Positions 1-8,700 of a stretch of DNA of 64,000 nucleotides are shown here, in pieces. Source of the stretch: Desulfatirhabdium butyrativorans DSM 18734 (GTDB lineage Bacteria > Desulfobacterota > Desulfobacteria > Desulfobacterales > Desulfatirhabdiaceae); the NCBI RefSeq assembly GCF_000429925.1, contig NZ_AUCU01000014.1, forward strand, positions 1-64,000, in the 5' to 3' direction. A program made the translations under genes and the position numbers. The notes under the pieces were generated by a model that saw nothing but the letters and a program-made list of their open reading frames with translations, was not told where the DNA came from and did not search any database. Positions within the stretch are counted from its first letter, which is position 1; every line of letters begins with the position of its first letter.

Positions 1-483
1 GTTGTCCAGAATCGGCTTGTCGTATTCGTCCACCAGAACTACGGTGCGCTGACCGAAATGCCGGGCGGCCTCGGCGATCAACCGCCGAAACCGGATATGG
101 ATCGCCTCCGTTCTCGGCGGCACATCGATCCCCAGTGCCTGGGCGTTCGCTTCGATTTCCGCATGAATGTGATGATCCAGTTCGGCTTCGTTGCGGAGCC
201 TTCCTTCGGCAAAACTGATCCGCACCACCGGATGAATCTTTTCCCAATCCCAGTGATCTTCGAGATACAGCCCTTCGAAAAGCGGCCGGTTGCCGGAAAA
301 AGCCTCGGCCAGGGTGTCGAGAAAGAGGGACTTGCCGAAGCGCCGGGGCCGGGAGAGAAAATAGTATTTGCCGCCATCCGCCAGCCGGGCGACAAAGGCC
401 GTCTTGTCGACGTAATAGTAGTTCTCCGAACGAATTTCCCGGAAATTCTGCACACCGATGGGAAGTTTCTTCCGCTGCGCCAT
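1..483 (-). CDS. DUF1703-type AAA-like ATPase, N-terminal part (cut by window edge)
   Basis: This is the first 161 residues of an ATPase of the AAA-ATPase-like (PF09820) plus PD-(D/E)XK (PF08011) type; the rest lies before base 1. It starts at the ATG complementary to 481-483 and reads MAQRKKLPIG. Visible motifs are the degenerate P-loop RPRRFGKS near residue 45 and the Walker B-like VLVDEYDKP at the cut end. It is nearly identical, base for base, to 1797-2279, the start of the next complete gene, so this is a recent tandem duplication. The two copies differ at a few scattered positions, for example gttctcgg here against gttttcgg there. The cellular role of the family is not established. Confidence 0.85.
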   Translation of the reverse strand, partial: MAQRKKLPIGVQNFREIRSENYYYVDKTAFVARLADGGKYYFLSRPRRFGKSLFLDTLAEAFSGNRPLFEGLYLEDHWDWEKIHPVVRISFAEGRLRNEAELDHHIHAEIEANAQALGIDVPPRTEAIHIRFRRLIAEAARHFGQRTVVLVDEYDKPILDN

Positions 484-534
484 AAGACCTCCCTTTCCAT
501 CCGCCCCTTGTCCTTTTGCATTCCCTGAGCAGCA

Positions 535-559
535 GGCGGCCACAAGGGCCGCCCCTACC
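535..559. repeat. GC-rich hairpin (GGCGGCC stem)
   Basis: The 7-bp stem GGCGGCC / GGCCGCC has a 5-base loop and is followed by CCTACC. It is related in sequence to hairpins at 13566-13595, 24375-24404 and 51487-51510, which share a GTAGGGGCG... core. This suggests a dispersed hairpin family that may also stop transcription. Confidence 0.5.
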
Positions 560-735
560 GCCTATCACCCATCACCCATCGCCTATCGCCCATTGCCTAT
601 CGCCTATCGCCCATCGCCTATCGCCCATCACCCATCGCCCATCGCCCATTGCCTATCGCCTATCGCCCATCGCCTATCGCCCATCACCCATCGCCCATCA
701 CCCATCGCCCATCGCCCATCGCCTATCGCCTATCC
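560..735. repeat. Degenerate heptanucleotide array (CCYATYR)n
   Basis: About 25 tandem 7-base units vary among cctatcg, cccatcg, cccatca and cccattg; on the other strand the units read as G-rich GGCGATA/GGTGATG. The array lies between the two tandem ATPase copies. Its left end abuts a hairpin. Its right end forms the last codons and stop codon of the downstream ATPase gene. There are no CRISPR-like spacers. Confidence 0.95.
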
Positions 736-2279
736 ATTTGCCAACCCACAATCTGCCGCTTGCTTCTTGAAAACTCGATGCCGACCTCGATGATTTCCGT
801 ATGGCCATCGCGGTATTTGGCGGCATAGTCTTTGGCCCTGAGCTGGGCCAGGGCTTCGCCCGTGGGGCTGTCGCCGTCGACGAGCTTGAATTCGAAAAGC
901 CACACATAGGGCGAAAGGCGGAGCATCAGGTCTACCCGGCCTTGGTTGGCGTTATCCTCGGCCGCCATCTCCAGCCCCAGTGAAGCCAGATGGCTGTAAA
1001 ACACGCTCGCGAAATAGCCTTCATATTGCGCGATGGGGTTCTTGCGGTACCAGTCTGCCGGAATGGCGGAAAACAGCCGCTCAAAATGCCCCTTCAGGGA
1101 TTCGGCGTCTCCCTGGGCCAGGTAATCGTACAGCGCCATCGCCATCCGCGGCATTTCCGATCTGCCGGGATGCCAGGATTCCAGCAGCAACGTATTGAGG
1201 GCTGAACGCACTTCCGCATTGGGAACATGCAGCATGTGAAACATCTGCGCTCCTTTTTGCTGGGATCGCTCGATCGTGACATATCCGGTCTGCCACAGGA
1301 TGGCTTCCGCCCGGATGCGATCCACGTCGAAGGCCGAAAGCAGTTGCTCGTCGGCATACATGCACTCCAATTGCGGGGTGAAGTAGCGGTGCTGCTGAAG
1401 CCATTCCACCAGAAAGGTCGGCGTGCCCGTCTCGAACCACCAGGCCCGAAACTGCCGCTTGTCGAATAGAAGCAGAACATCGAAGGGATTGTACACCCCT
1501 TCGCCTTCCCATCGGTAGCCGTTGTACCAGTGGCGGATCGCTTCGCGATCGAGCCCTTCGAGCTCCGGGGCAAACACCGTGTCGAGATCGGCCTCGGTGT
1601 AGCCGCAGATCGTGGCGTATCGGCCGTCGAGGGTAATATCCGATAGATTGTTCAGCCCGGAAAAAATGGACACCTTGCTGAATTTGGATACCCCCGTCAG
1701 AAAGACAAACCGGAGGTTGGCATCCTGCCCTTTCAGAACCGAATACAGGTTGCGAAGCCCCTCGCGCATGGCCCGGGCGATGTCCGGCTCGGTCAGGTTG
1801 TCCAGAATCGGCTTGTCGTATTCGTCCACCAAAACCACGGTGCGCTGACCGAAATGCCGGGCAGCCTCGGCGATCAACCGCCGAAACCGGATATGGATCG
1901 CCTCCGTTTTCGGCGGCACATCGATCCCCAGTGCCTGGGCGTTCGCTTCGATTTCCGCATGGATGTGATGATCCAGTTCGGCTTCGTTGCGGAGCCTTCC
2001 TTCGGCAAAACTGATCCGCACCACCGGATGAATCTTTTCCCAATCCCAGTGGTCTTCGAGATACAGCCCTTCGAAGAGCGGCCGGTTGCCGGAGAACGCC
2101 TCGGCCAGGGTGTCGAGAAAGAGGGACTTGCCGAAGCGCCGGGGCCGGGAGAGAAAATAGTACTTGCCGCCATCCGCCAGCCGGGCGACAAAGGCCGTCT
2201 TGTCGACGTAATAGTCGTTCTCCGAACGAATTTCCCGGAAATTCTGCACACCGATGGGAAGTTTCTTCCGCTGCACCAT
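723..2279 (-). CDS. DUF1703-type AAA-like ATPase with C-terminal PD-(D/E)XK domain
   Basis: The product is 518 residues, normal for the AAA-ATPase-like/PD-(D/E)XK nuclease-fold family. Its N-terminal ATPase part has a P-loop variant RPRRFGKSLF (45-54) and a Walker B-like VLVDEYDKPILDN (about 150-163). Its C-terminal part has the nuclease-fold signature GRVDLML followed by WLFEFK. I chose the ATG at 2279 because an AAGGGG motif lies about 10 bases upstream; a longer open frame reaches 2390 but has no better start. The last residues (MDRR and the TAG stop) come from the heptanucleotide array. Four family members lie in this window. The family is widely expanded in anaerobes and has no proven function; DNA-related or defence roles are guesses. 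Confidence 0.9.
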   Translation of the reverse strand: MVQRKKLPIGVQNFREIRSENDYYVDKTAFVARLADGGKYYFLSRPRRFGKSLFLDTLAEAFSGNRPLFEGLYLEDHWDWEKIHPVVRISFAEGRLRNEAELDHHIHAEIEANAQALGIDVPPKTEAIHIRFRRLIAEAARHFGQRTVVLVDEYDKPILDNLTEPDIARAMREGLRNLYSVLKGQDANLRFVFLTGVSKFSKVSIFSGLNNLSDITLDGRYATICGYTEADLDTVFAPELEGLDREAIRHWYNGYRWEGEGVYNPFDVLLLFDKRQFRAWWFETGTPTFLVEWLQQHRYFTPQLECMYADEQLLSAFDVDRIRAEAILWQTGYVTIERSQQKGAQMFHMLHVPNAEVRSALNTLLLESWHPGRSEMPRMAMALYDYLAQGDAESLKGHFERLFSAIPADWYRKNPIAQYEGYFASVFYSHLASLGLEMAAEDNANQGRVDLMLRLSPYVWLFEFKLVDGDSPTGEALAQLRAKDYAAKYRDGHTEIIEVGIEFSRSKRQIVGWQMDRR

Positions 2280-2402
2280 GAGACGTTTCCCCTTTCTCAG
2301 GGTGAACTTGCAAGGGTTGCACTTGGCTCGAAAACTTTTCATTTCCGTGCGAGCACATTGAATGCCGATGAACGGTTTTCTGGGGATCATCGTCCCGCCA
2401 AA

Positions 2403-2750
2403 TCATTCGAGACCGTCCTCTCCGACTTCGGCCTTGAGCGCCTGGATTTCCCGTTTGAGCCGGTCGTATTCCGCCATCTTCCGCTGCAGGAAGTGCCTTG
2501 TCAGCCGGGCCTTGGCCTCGATGCCGCCGGGGGTCAACAGATAGATGTACCCCTTTTTGGATGAGCTGCTGGCGAAATTGCTCATCTTGATCCATCCCTT
2601 TTCGATCAGGGCCTTGAGGCAGTAGTTGAGTTTCCCAAGCGATACGCCGAGTTCGCCTGCAAGCTCCCGCTGCGTGGCATCGGGTCGGCTCTGCAGGTAT
2701 TTCAATACGCGATAATGGGTTTCCGTGGATACGGGATCACTTGCATTCAT
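2403..2750 (-). CDS. MarR-family EPS-associated transcriptional regulator
   Basis: This 115-residue winged-helix protein has the HTH segment TQRELAGELGVSLGKLNYCL (about 26-45), then the wing region IKMSNF...YIYLLTPGG and a basic C-terminal coiled helix. Length and sequence fit the EPS-associated MarR-like regulator family, which usually accompanies exopolysaccharide loci. The likely partners are 3-6 kb away: the NusG/RfaH-like gene at 5201-5716 and the polysaccharide enzyme at 5713-9060. A toxin-antitoxin pair and an ATPase gene separate them, so the locus may have been split by insertions. DNA targets are unknown. Confidence 0.8.
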   Translation of the reverse strand: MNASDPVSTETHYRVLKYLQSRPDATQRELAGELGVSLGKLNYCLKALIEKGWIKMSNFASSSSKKGYIYLLTPGGIEAKARLTRHFLQRKMAEYDRLKREIQALKAEVGEDGLE

Positions 2751-2821
2751 GGTGGATGAAACCGCAGGATGGACAGGTGTGATGCGAACGAGTGATCTTC
2801 ATTGTTACAGTACGATTCATG

Positions 2822-3016
2822 TTAGAATTTCTTTGATAATCCGGCTTGTTTTAAAACTGCATGGGCAGTGTGTCGAGACTTGATGACATTGTCTACAACA
2901 AATCGCACACTGTTTAACGGGCTATACCCAATCTCATGATCCCCTTTCCCCCGGTGCTCAAAACAGCATCCCGCCTCCTTCAAATATCGTTTAAGTTGCG
3001 GGGTAAAGTCTGACAT
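2822..3016 (-). CDS. hicA: HicA-like mRNA interferase toxin
   Basis: The product is a 64-residue basic protein of HicA length. It contains the family's helix start (LKRYLKEAGCCFEHRGKGDH) with the catalytic-type His in GKGDHEIGYSP and a C-terminal SRHTAHAVLKQAGL helix. HicA toxins cleave mRNA and are held inactive by a HicB-type partner. The gene overlaps the stop codon of the upstream antitoxin-like gene by one base, so the pair is translationally coupled. The neighbourhood is richer in A+T than the adjacent ATPase genes, consistent with acquisition by transfer. Confidence 0.85.
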   Translation of the reverse strand: MSDFTPQLKRYLKEAGCCFEHRGKGDHEIGYSPLNSVRFVVDNVIKSRHTAHAVLKQAGLSKKF

Positions 3017-3255
3017 CAGTCGGTTACAGCCCTTGCTATCTCAAAACTGCGAGCCAGCACTTCAAATGGCACATCAAAGGCACCTGACATTCCGTTGGCT
3101 GCCAACAATTCGGGAATAAGGACTTTTAATTTGTCAATTAAATGCTCCATGGTGTCTTCTTCTGTTGCCAACCCCGGGACATCTTCACTGGTCGCGATCC
3201 AGACCTTTGCCTCTTCGTCCCATTCTACGCGTACAAATAGAGGTTTATTCAACAT
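3016..3255 (-). CDS. HicB-like / DUF1902 antitoxin
   Basis: The 79-residue protein reads FVRVEWDEEAKVWIATSEDVPGL, then TMEHLIDKL, the beta-alpha pattern of the partial RNase-H-like HicB/DUF1902 family. It lacks the C-terminal DNA-binding domain of longer HicB proteins, so autoregulation by this protein alone is not evident. It precedes hicA in the same transcript with a one-base overlap, the usual antitoxin-first order for this subtype. It probably neutralises the 64-residue HicA-like protein. Confidence 0.8.
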   Translation of the reverse strand: MLNKPLFVRVEWDEEAKVWIATSEDVPGLATEEDTMEHLIDKLKVLIPELLAANGMSGAFDVPFEVLARSFEIARAVTD

Positions 3256-3294
3256 ACACTCAACCTTTGTTATTCAAAACTTTCCGGTGTCATT

Positions 3295-3381
3295 TAGTGT
3301 CTGAACGAAAAACCCGTTTTGGGTACAACCTGCCCGCAGGCGACGCGCTGCTCCGAATGGGGGTTTTCCGTTCAGGCACTA
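3295..3381. repeat. Inverted-repeat element family 1, short form
   Basis: The 87-bp element has terminal inverted repeats TAGTGTCTGAACGAAAAACCC and GGGGTTTTCCGTTCAGGCACTA, with TA at both outer ends. It has the same length and interior as the copy at 10249-10335. It contains no reading frame and resembles a miniature inverted-repeat element. It lies just upstream of the hicBA-like pair. Confidence 0.85.
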
Positions 3382-3612
3382 TTTAACATTTGAATTTGTT
3401 TCGAGTTTTCCCCATTTTTTGCTTGTCTTGAAAATGGTCGGCAGTGGGAGGTGCGGTTCACCCGTCGGAAATTTTCTATCGGTTCGGGAGGGCGATGTCA
3501 AGGCATTTACCCAGGCTTTTGCCCAAGCTATTTTTCGGATGTTCAGCGGGATGAATCCTGTCTTGCGATTGCAGGATTTCATCCGGTTCTGGATCCCTGC
3601 CGCAAATCCCTT

Positions 3613-5148
3613 TCAGGCCACATCCCATCCGACGATCTGCCGCAGGGGTTTGCTGAATTCGATGCCGATCAGGACGGCCTCTTCGGCGTATTTGGCGGCG
3701 TAGTTCTTTCGTTTCAGTTGGGCAAGCGCCTCGCCGGTCGGCTCCTGCCCATCGACGAGTTTGAATTCGATGAGGTAGAGGCGGCTCCCGTAGCGAATGG
3801 CCAGATCGCACCGGCCCTGGCTCGAGACGTCCTCTGCCGTGATGTCGAGGCCCAGGCCTGCCAGGTGGCTGTAGAAGACGCTGGCGAAATATCCTTCATA
3901 GCCGGCGATGGGGTTGCTGCGGTACCAGTCGTGCGGGATGCCGGCATACAACTGCTCGAAGTGGCTGCGCAGGGCCGCCTGGTCGTTTTCGGCAAGCCAG
4001 CCGTAGAGATCCAGCGCCGCCTCCATCACCTCGCTGGCATTGGGCAGCCAGGACAGTTGGATGGCCCGGTTCAGGGCCGTTCGCACTTCGTGGTTCGGAA
4101 GCCCCAGAAAATACGACGGCCCGGCTGGGGTGATCCGCTTCTCCCGGATGGTCAGGTATCCCGTCTGCCACAGCATGGCCTCGGGCCGGATGAGATCCAC
4201 ATCGAAGGCCGAAAGCAGCTCCTCGTTTGCAAAGAGCCGCTCCAGCTTCGGGGTGTCGAAGCGCCGCTGCTGCAGCCAGTCGACCAGGAAGGTCGGGGTT
4301 CCGGTTTCGAACCAGAAGGCGCGGAATTGCCGTTTGTCCAGAAGCAGCAGCACGTCGAAGGGATTGTAGACAGGCTCGCCATCCCATCGGTAGCCGTTGT
4401 ACCAGTGGCGAATGGCTTCCCGATCCAGACCTTCCAGTTCCGGAGCGAAGACGGTGTCGAGGTCCGATTCGGTGTAGCCGCAGATGGTGGCGTATCGGGC
4501 ATCGAGGGTGATATCCGAAAGGTTGTTCAGGCCGGAAAAGATGGAGACCTTGCTGAATTTGGAAACACCGGTCAGAAAGACGAGCTGCAGGTTGGCATCC
4601 TGGCCCTTCAGTACGGAGTAGAGGTTGCGAAGCCCTTCGCGCATGGCGCGGGCTGTGCCGGGATCCGTGAGGTTGTCGAGGATGGGCTTGTCGTATTCGT
4701 CCACCAGAACGACGGTGCGGCTGCCGAAATGCCGGGCGGCTTTGGTGATGAGTTCCTCGAAGCAGCTCACGATGTCGCCTTCGTTTGCGCAGGTGATGCC
4801 CAGATGCTGTGCATTGGTCTGGAGGATTCTGCGGATGCGGGCATCCAACTGGTCGCGGCTCTCCAGCCGGCCTTCTGCAAAGCTGATGCGGATCACCGGG
4901 TGGGTGGTGCCCCAGTTCCAGTGGCGCTCGAGATAGAGGCCGGAGAAGAGATCCGGCTTTCCGGTGAAGGCTTCGGCCAGGGTGTCGAGGAAGAGGGATT
5001 TGCCGAAGCGCCGGGGACGCGAAAGGAAATAGTACTTGCCGCCTTCGGCCATCCGGGCGACGAAGGGCGTCTTGTCCACGTAGTAGTAGCCTTCCTCGAT
5101 CATCTGGCGGAAGGTCTGGATGCCGATGGGGAGTTTTTTTCGGTTCAT
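3613..5148 (-). CDS. DUF1703-type AAA-like ATPase with PD-(D/E)XK domain
   Basis: The 511-residue paralog of the gene at 723-2279 has the same order: MNRKKLPIGIQTF start, P-loop variant RPRRFGKSLF, Walker B-like VLVDEYDKPILDN, and a C-terminal GRCDLAIRYG...LYLIEFK nuclease-fold signature. I chose the ATG at 5148 because AAGG lies 8 bases upstream; the frame can be extended to a TTG at 5163. Protein divergence from the first two copies is clear, so this duplication is older. It sits between the hicBA-like pair and the exopolysaccharide genes on the same strand and may interrupt that locus. Confidence 0.9.
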   Translation of the reverse strand: MNRKKLPIGIQTFRQMIEEGYYYVDKTPFVARMAEGGKYYFLSRPRRFGKSLFLDTLAEAFTGKPDLFSGLYLERHWNWGTTHPVIRISFAEGRLESRDQLDARIRRILQTNAQHLGITCANEGDIVSCFEELITKAARHFGSRTVVLVDEYDKPILDNLTDPGTARAMREGLRNLYSVLKGQDANLQLVFLTGVSKFSKVSIFSGLNNLSDITLDARYATICGYTESDLDTVFAPELEGLDREAIRHWYNGYRWDGEPVYNPFDVLLLLDKRQFRAFWFETGTPTFLVDWLQQRRFDTPKLERLFANEELLSAFDVDLIRPEAMLWQTGYLTIREKRITPAGPSYFLGLPNHEVRTALNRAIQLSWLPNASEVMEAALDLYGWLAENDQAALRSHFEQLYAGIPHDWYRSNPIAGYEGYFASVFYSHLAGLGLDITAEDVSSQGRCDLAIRYGSRLYLIEFKLVDGQEPTGEALAQLKRKNYAAKYAEEAVLIGIEFSKPLRQIVGWDVA

Positions 5149-5200
5149 CGCTTGGGCCTTCAATCCCTCAACATGGATGGCAAGGGGATGATGGGGCCGT

Positions 5201-5716
5201 TCATCCCGAGGCGGGCCGGCAGAGGCGATCGATCGGAACGGTGGCCTTCAGCGCCCGGCCCATCAGTTCGAGCAGGACCACGACATTGGCTTTGCCGCGG
5301 CTGGAATAGACGATTCCGGATGCCACCGTTTCCGTATCGAGCCGGACCCCGATGGCTGCGCCGGGGATGAGCCAGTCGGATTGAAGCATGTTCAGCTCGA
5401 TGGCCCCGTTCCTTTCCCGGGCCTTCAGGTCTTCGATGACCCAATCCGGCACAGGCGCGTAGCAGTTGCCGAAGCGGATGGCGCCGATGGCGTCGTAGGT
5501 GGAGGCGATGGCCACCCAGTCGGCCGATTCGGGATCCAGGTGCAGAAACAGGTATCCCGGGAAAAACGGCCGCAGCACTTCCAAATTACGCCGGGCATGG
5601 CGCACCGTGCGCCGGATGAGCGGCAGGTAAACTTCGTGGCCCTGACGCTCATACTGCATGCGGGCGCTCGTTTCCCGGTTGGTCTTGGTGCGGATGACAA
5701 ACCAGCGGCGGCTCAT
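5201..5716 (-). CDS. NusG/RfaH-like (UpxY-type) transcription antiterminator
   Basis: The 171-residue protein starts MSRRWFVIRTKTNRETSARM, the NusG N-terminal domain pattern. The PFFPGYLFLHLD segment (about 62-73) is typical of RfaH/UpxY-type NusG paralogs. The C-terminus (about 118-171) has the small KOW-like beta-barrel pattern (PGAAIGVRLDTETVASGIVY...). The start at 5716 overlaps the stop of the upstream gene (ATGA), indicating coupled translation. Such paralogs load on RNA polymerase to let it read long polysaccharide operons. Here the gene follows the glycosyltransferase fusion instead of preceding a long operon; the remainder of its target operon is not visible. Confidence 0.85.
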   Translation of the reverse strand: MSRRWFVIRTKTNRETSARMQYERQGHEVYLPLIRRTVRHARRNLEVLRPFFPGYLFLHLDPESADWVAIASTYDAIGAIRFGNCYAPVPDWVIEDLKARERNGAIELNMLQSDWLIPGAAIGVRLDTETVASGIVYSSRGKANVVVLLELMGRALKATVPIDRLCRPASG

Positions 5717-8700
5717 GAAAGGGATACGGCCCCGGTTCGTTCCAGTTTTCCCCATCCCACCCAGACGCCCTTGAGGGCCTTGGCCAGAGACTTCCACATC
5801 ACCCACCCCAGAAGCGGGCGGTAGACCAGCCGCATGATCGGCACCAGCAGCAGATGCCGCCAGGGTGCGCCTTCCAGCCGCAGGGCAAGGGCCGCCGTCA
5901 GCATTTCGCAGAGCAGAAACGCCGAAAAATAGACGAGCATCGGGAAGCCGGAAATTCCGAGCAGAACCCCCAGCAGAAGCATCAGATCGACGATTGGGCT
6001 GACTGCGATGAGCAGAATGTGGAAAAACCACACGTTCGGCAGGGACAGGCATCCGAGCGCCTTGTACCGGGGGTTGAAGGTCATGTCCCGGTGTTTCCAC
6101 AGGCACTGCAGGGTGCCGAAGGCCCAGCGGAACCGCTGCTTGCCCAGCGCCGCGAGGGTTTCCGGGGCTTCGGTGTAGGCGATGGCCCTGGGCGCATAGA
6201 CGATGCGGTATCCGAGGCGGTGCATGGCGAGCGTGAAGTCGGTGTCTTCGGCCAGGGTGTCCGCACTGATGCCGCCGGAGCGGAGCAGTGCGGCCTTGCG
6301 TACGGCATTGATGGCCCCCGGAACAACCGTGATGCCGTTGATCTCATCGAAGGCCTGCCGGTCCAGGTTGAAGCCGCAGGCATATTCGATGGCCTGGAAG
6401 CGGGCGACCATCGTGCGCAGGTTGCCGATGCGGGCATGGCCACAGACGGCGCCAACGGCCGGATCTCCCAGAGGCTGGATCAGGTGGCCCAGGGTATCGC
6501 GGCGGAAACAGGTGTCCGCATCGAGCATGACCACGATTTCATGGGATGTGTGCTGCATTCCGAGTTTCAGGGCTTCGGCCTTTCCGCGGTTGGGCTGGCG
6601 GATCAGGCGGATGCGGGGATCGGTTGCGGCAAGGGATGCGACAATTGCCGCGGTGTCATCCGCCGATCCGTCATCCACCACGATCAGCTCGATGTCTGCC
6701 GGATAGTCGGTGTCGAGCACGGAGCGGATGGTCGGGCCGATGACCCGGGCTTCGTTGTATGCGGCCAGAAGCACGCTGACGGCCGGATGAAAAGGCTTTC
6801 CGGCGGACTTTCGCCGCCTGTTGCGGATGGCCAGCACCAGGATGAAGAGGGTGCGCAGCAGGACAAGCCCGGTGGATACCACCAGAAACGACCACAGGGA
6901 GCGCTCGATGCCGTAGAACACTTTCAGGCCGCCGCCGCTGACGATCCGGCTCAGGGATTGCCGGCTGGCCACCACGTGCGGCATGGCCTGATCGGGGGAG
7001 AGGCCGAGCAGGGCGGAGAGGCCCACGACGCGATCGGCCCGCTTGTCGAAATAATCCAGGATGGCGGGAAGGGCTTCGACGGTCTGCCGGCGGTTTCCGC
7101 CCCCGTCGTGCAGCAGCACGATGTTTCCGCCCAGAAGCCGCCCGTTCTGAATGCGCCGGATGATTTCATCGATGCCGGGGCGCGACCAGTCCTCCGGATC
7201 GATGTCGTGCATGACCGTCAGGTAACCCAGGTCCTGGGCGATGCGCAGCGTGGCGATGTCCTCGGGGCTTGTCGGCAGAGCGTCCGCCGCATAGGGCGGC
7301 CGGAACCAGATGGTGGATCGGCCGGTAATGCTTTCGATCAGGCGCTGGGTGGCATTGAGTTCCAGCACGGCCCGCTCGCCGGAAATCCGGGCCAGGTTCG
7401 GGTGGGTGAAGGTGTGGTTGCCGACTTCATGGCCTTCTGCGACCATGCGGCTGATGATCTCGGGGTATTTTTCCGCATTGGCGCCGATGACGAAAAAGGC
7501 GGCCTTGACGTTGTGCTGCTTGAGAATATCCAGGATCTTGGGTGTGTAGGCCGGATCGGGGCCGTCATCGAAGGTGAGGGAGACCTCGTCTTCCTTGCCG
7601 CTGCCCTGATGCACGACGGTGACATAGGATGGCAGGACGGTGTAGGTTTCGACGAATTTCCCGTCCGCATCCAGATGGATGGCGCGCTGGCCGTTTTCAC
7701 TGCCGTCTTCGACGGTGAGCACACAGCCGTTGCCGAAATGGGCCACACGGCCTGCTGCCTGCATGGGCTGGCATTCCTCCGGGGAGACCGCCGCGTTGGG
7801 ATTGTCGAGAATCTTCCAGACGGCCGGGTCTTCGTAGCCGAGGCTGTAGATGCCGATGCCGCTGACATGGTGGCGCCGGATGCTCTGCAACTGGTTGGCA
7901 AACGTTGCCACATCCAGAAACCAGACGGAATGTTCGACGCCTTCATCGGTGTAGTCGAAATGCGGATTGTACCCCGGCCCCCTGCTTTCGATGGTTTCGA
8001 TGCCGCTTTGCCCGGCACAGGCCATGATGTCCGTGAAGGCCTTGGTTCTGGCTTCCCTGGCGCCTTTCTCCCAGTCGTATCCGTAGGTGCCGATTTCGAT
8101 GATCCATTGGGAAGGTTCGCCGTAGTCCATCATGGTCTCCAGCCACCCGTCGAACCAGGGCTGGGACGCCACCGGGCCTGCCTCGTCCGTTTCCGTGAAT
8201 TCGTCGTGGAGCGCCGCAACGAAATAATCGACATCTTCACAGAGCGCATCGAGATCGTAGGCCCGCAGATCAGGCCCCATCGGCACCCGGAGCCAGGTTT
8301 CGATGTTGGCGTCACGCAGCGCATGGGCGATTTTCAGGATGAGCCGGGTGATGCCCTGCCGGTATTGCGAATCGATTTCCCCCCATTCAATCAGCAGTCC
8401 GTCGGCATCCACATATTTCAGGTTCAGCAGAATGTCGCCGATGAAGCGATCCTGAACGGCATCGGAGGCGGAGGCCAGCCATTCGACGGCGTCCGTCTGC
8501 CATTTGTTGCCGAGCATGTTGTTGAGCAGCAGCACGACCTTCAGGTTGTTCTTCCGGGCGATTTCGATCACCTTGGGATTGGGCAGGACGGAGAGCCCGG
8601 CATGGGTGTCGACAAGCGACATCCATTCGGTGCAGACGTGGGTGAGGCTTTTGGCGTGGTTCTGCAGCGATACAAGAGCCGCCGGAAAGCCTTCTTCGAC

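Noticed and set aside
458-793. Open frames encoding SPIAYRLSPIAH-type repeats
   Set aside because: They are translations of the heptanucleotide array; no start signal, composition not protein-like.
3451-5370. 639-residue plus-strand open frame
   Set aside because: Antisense shadow of the third DUF1703-type ATPase gene.
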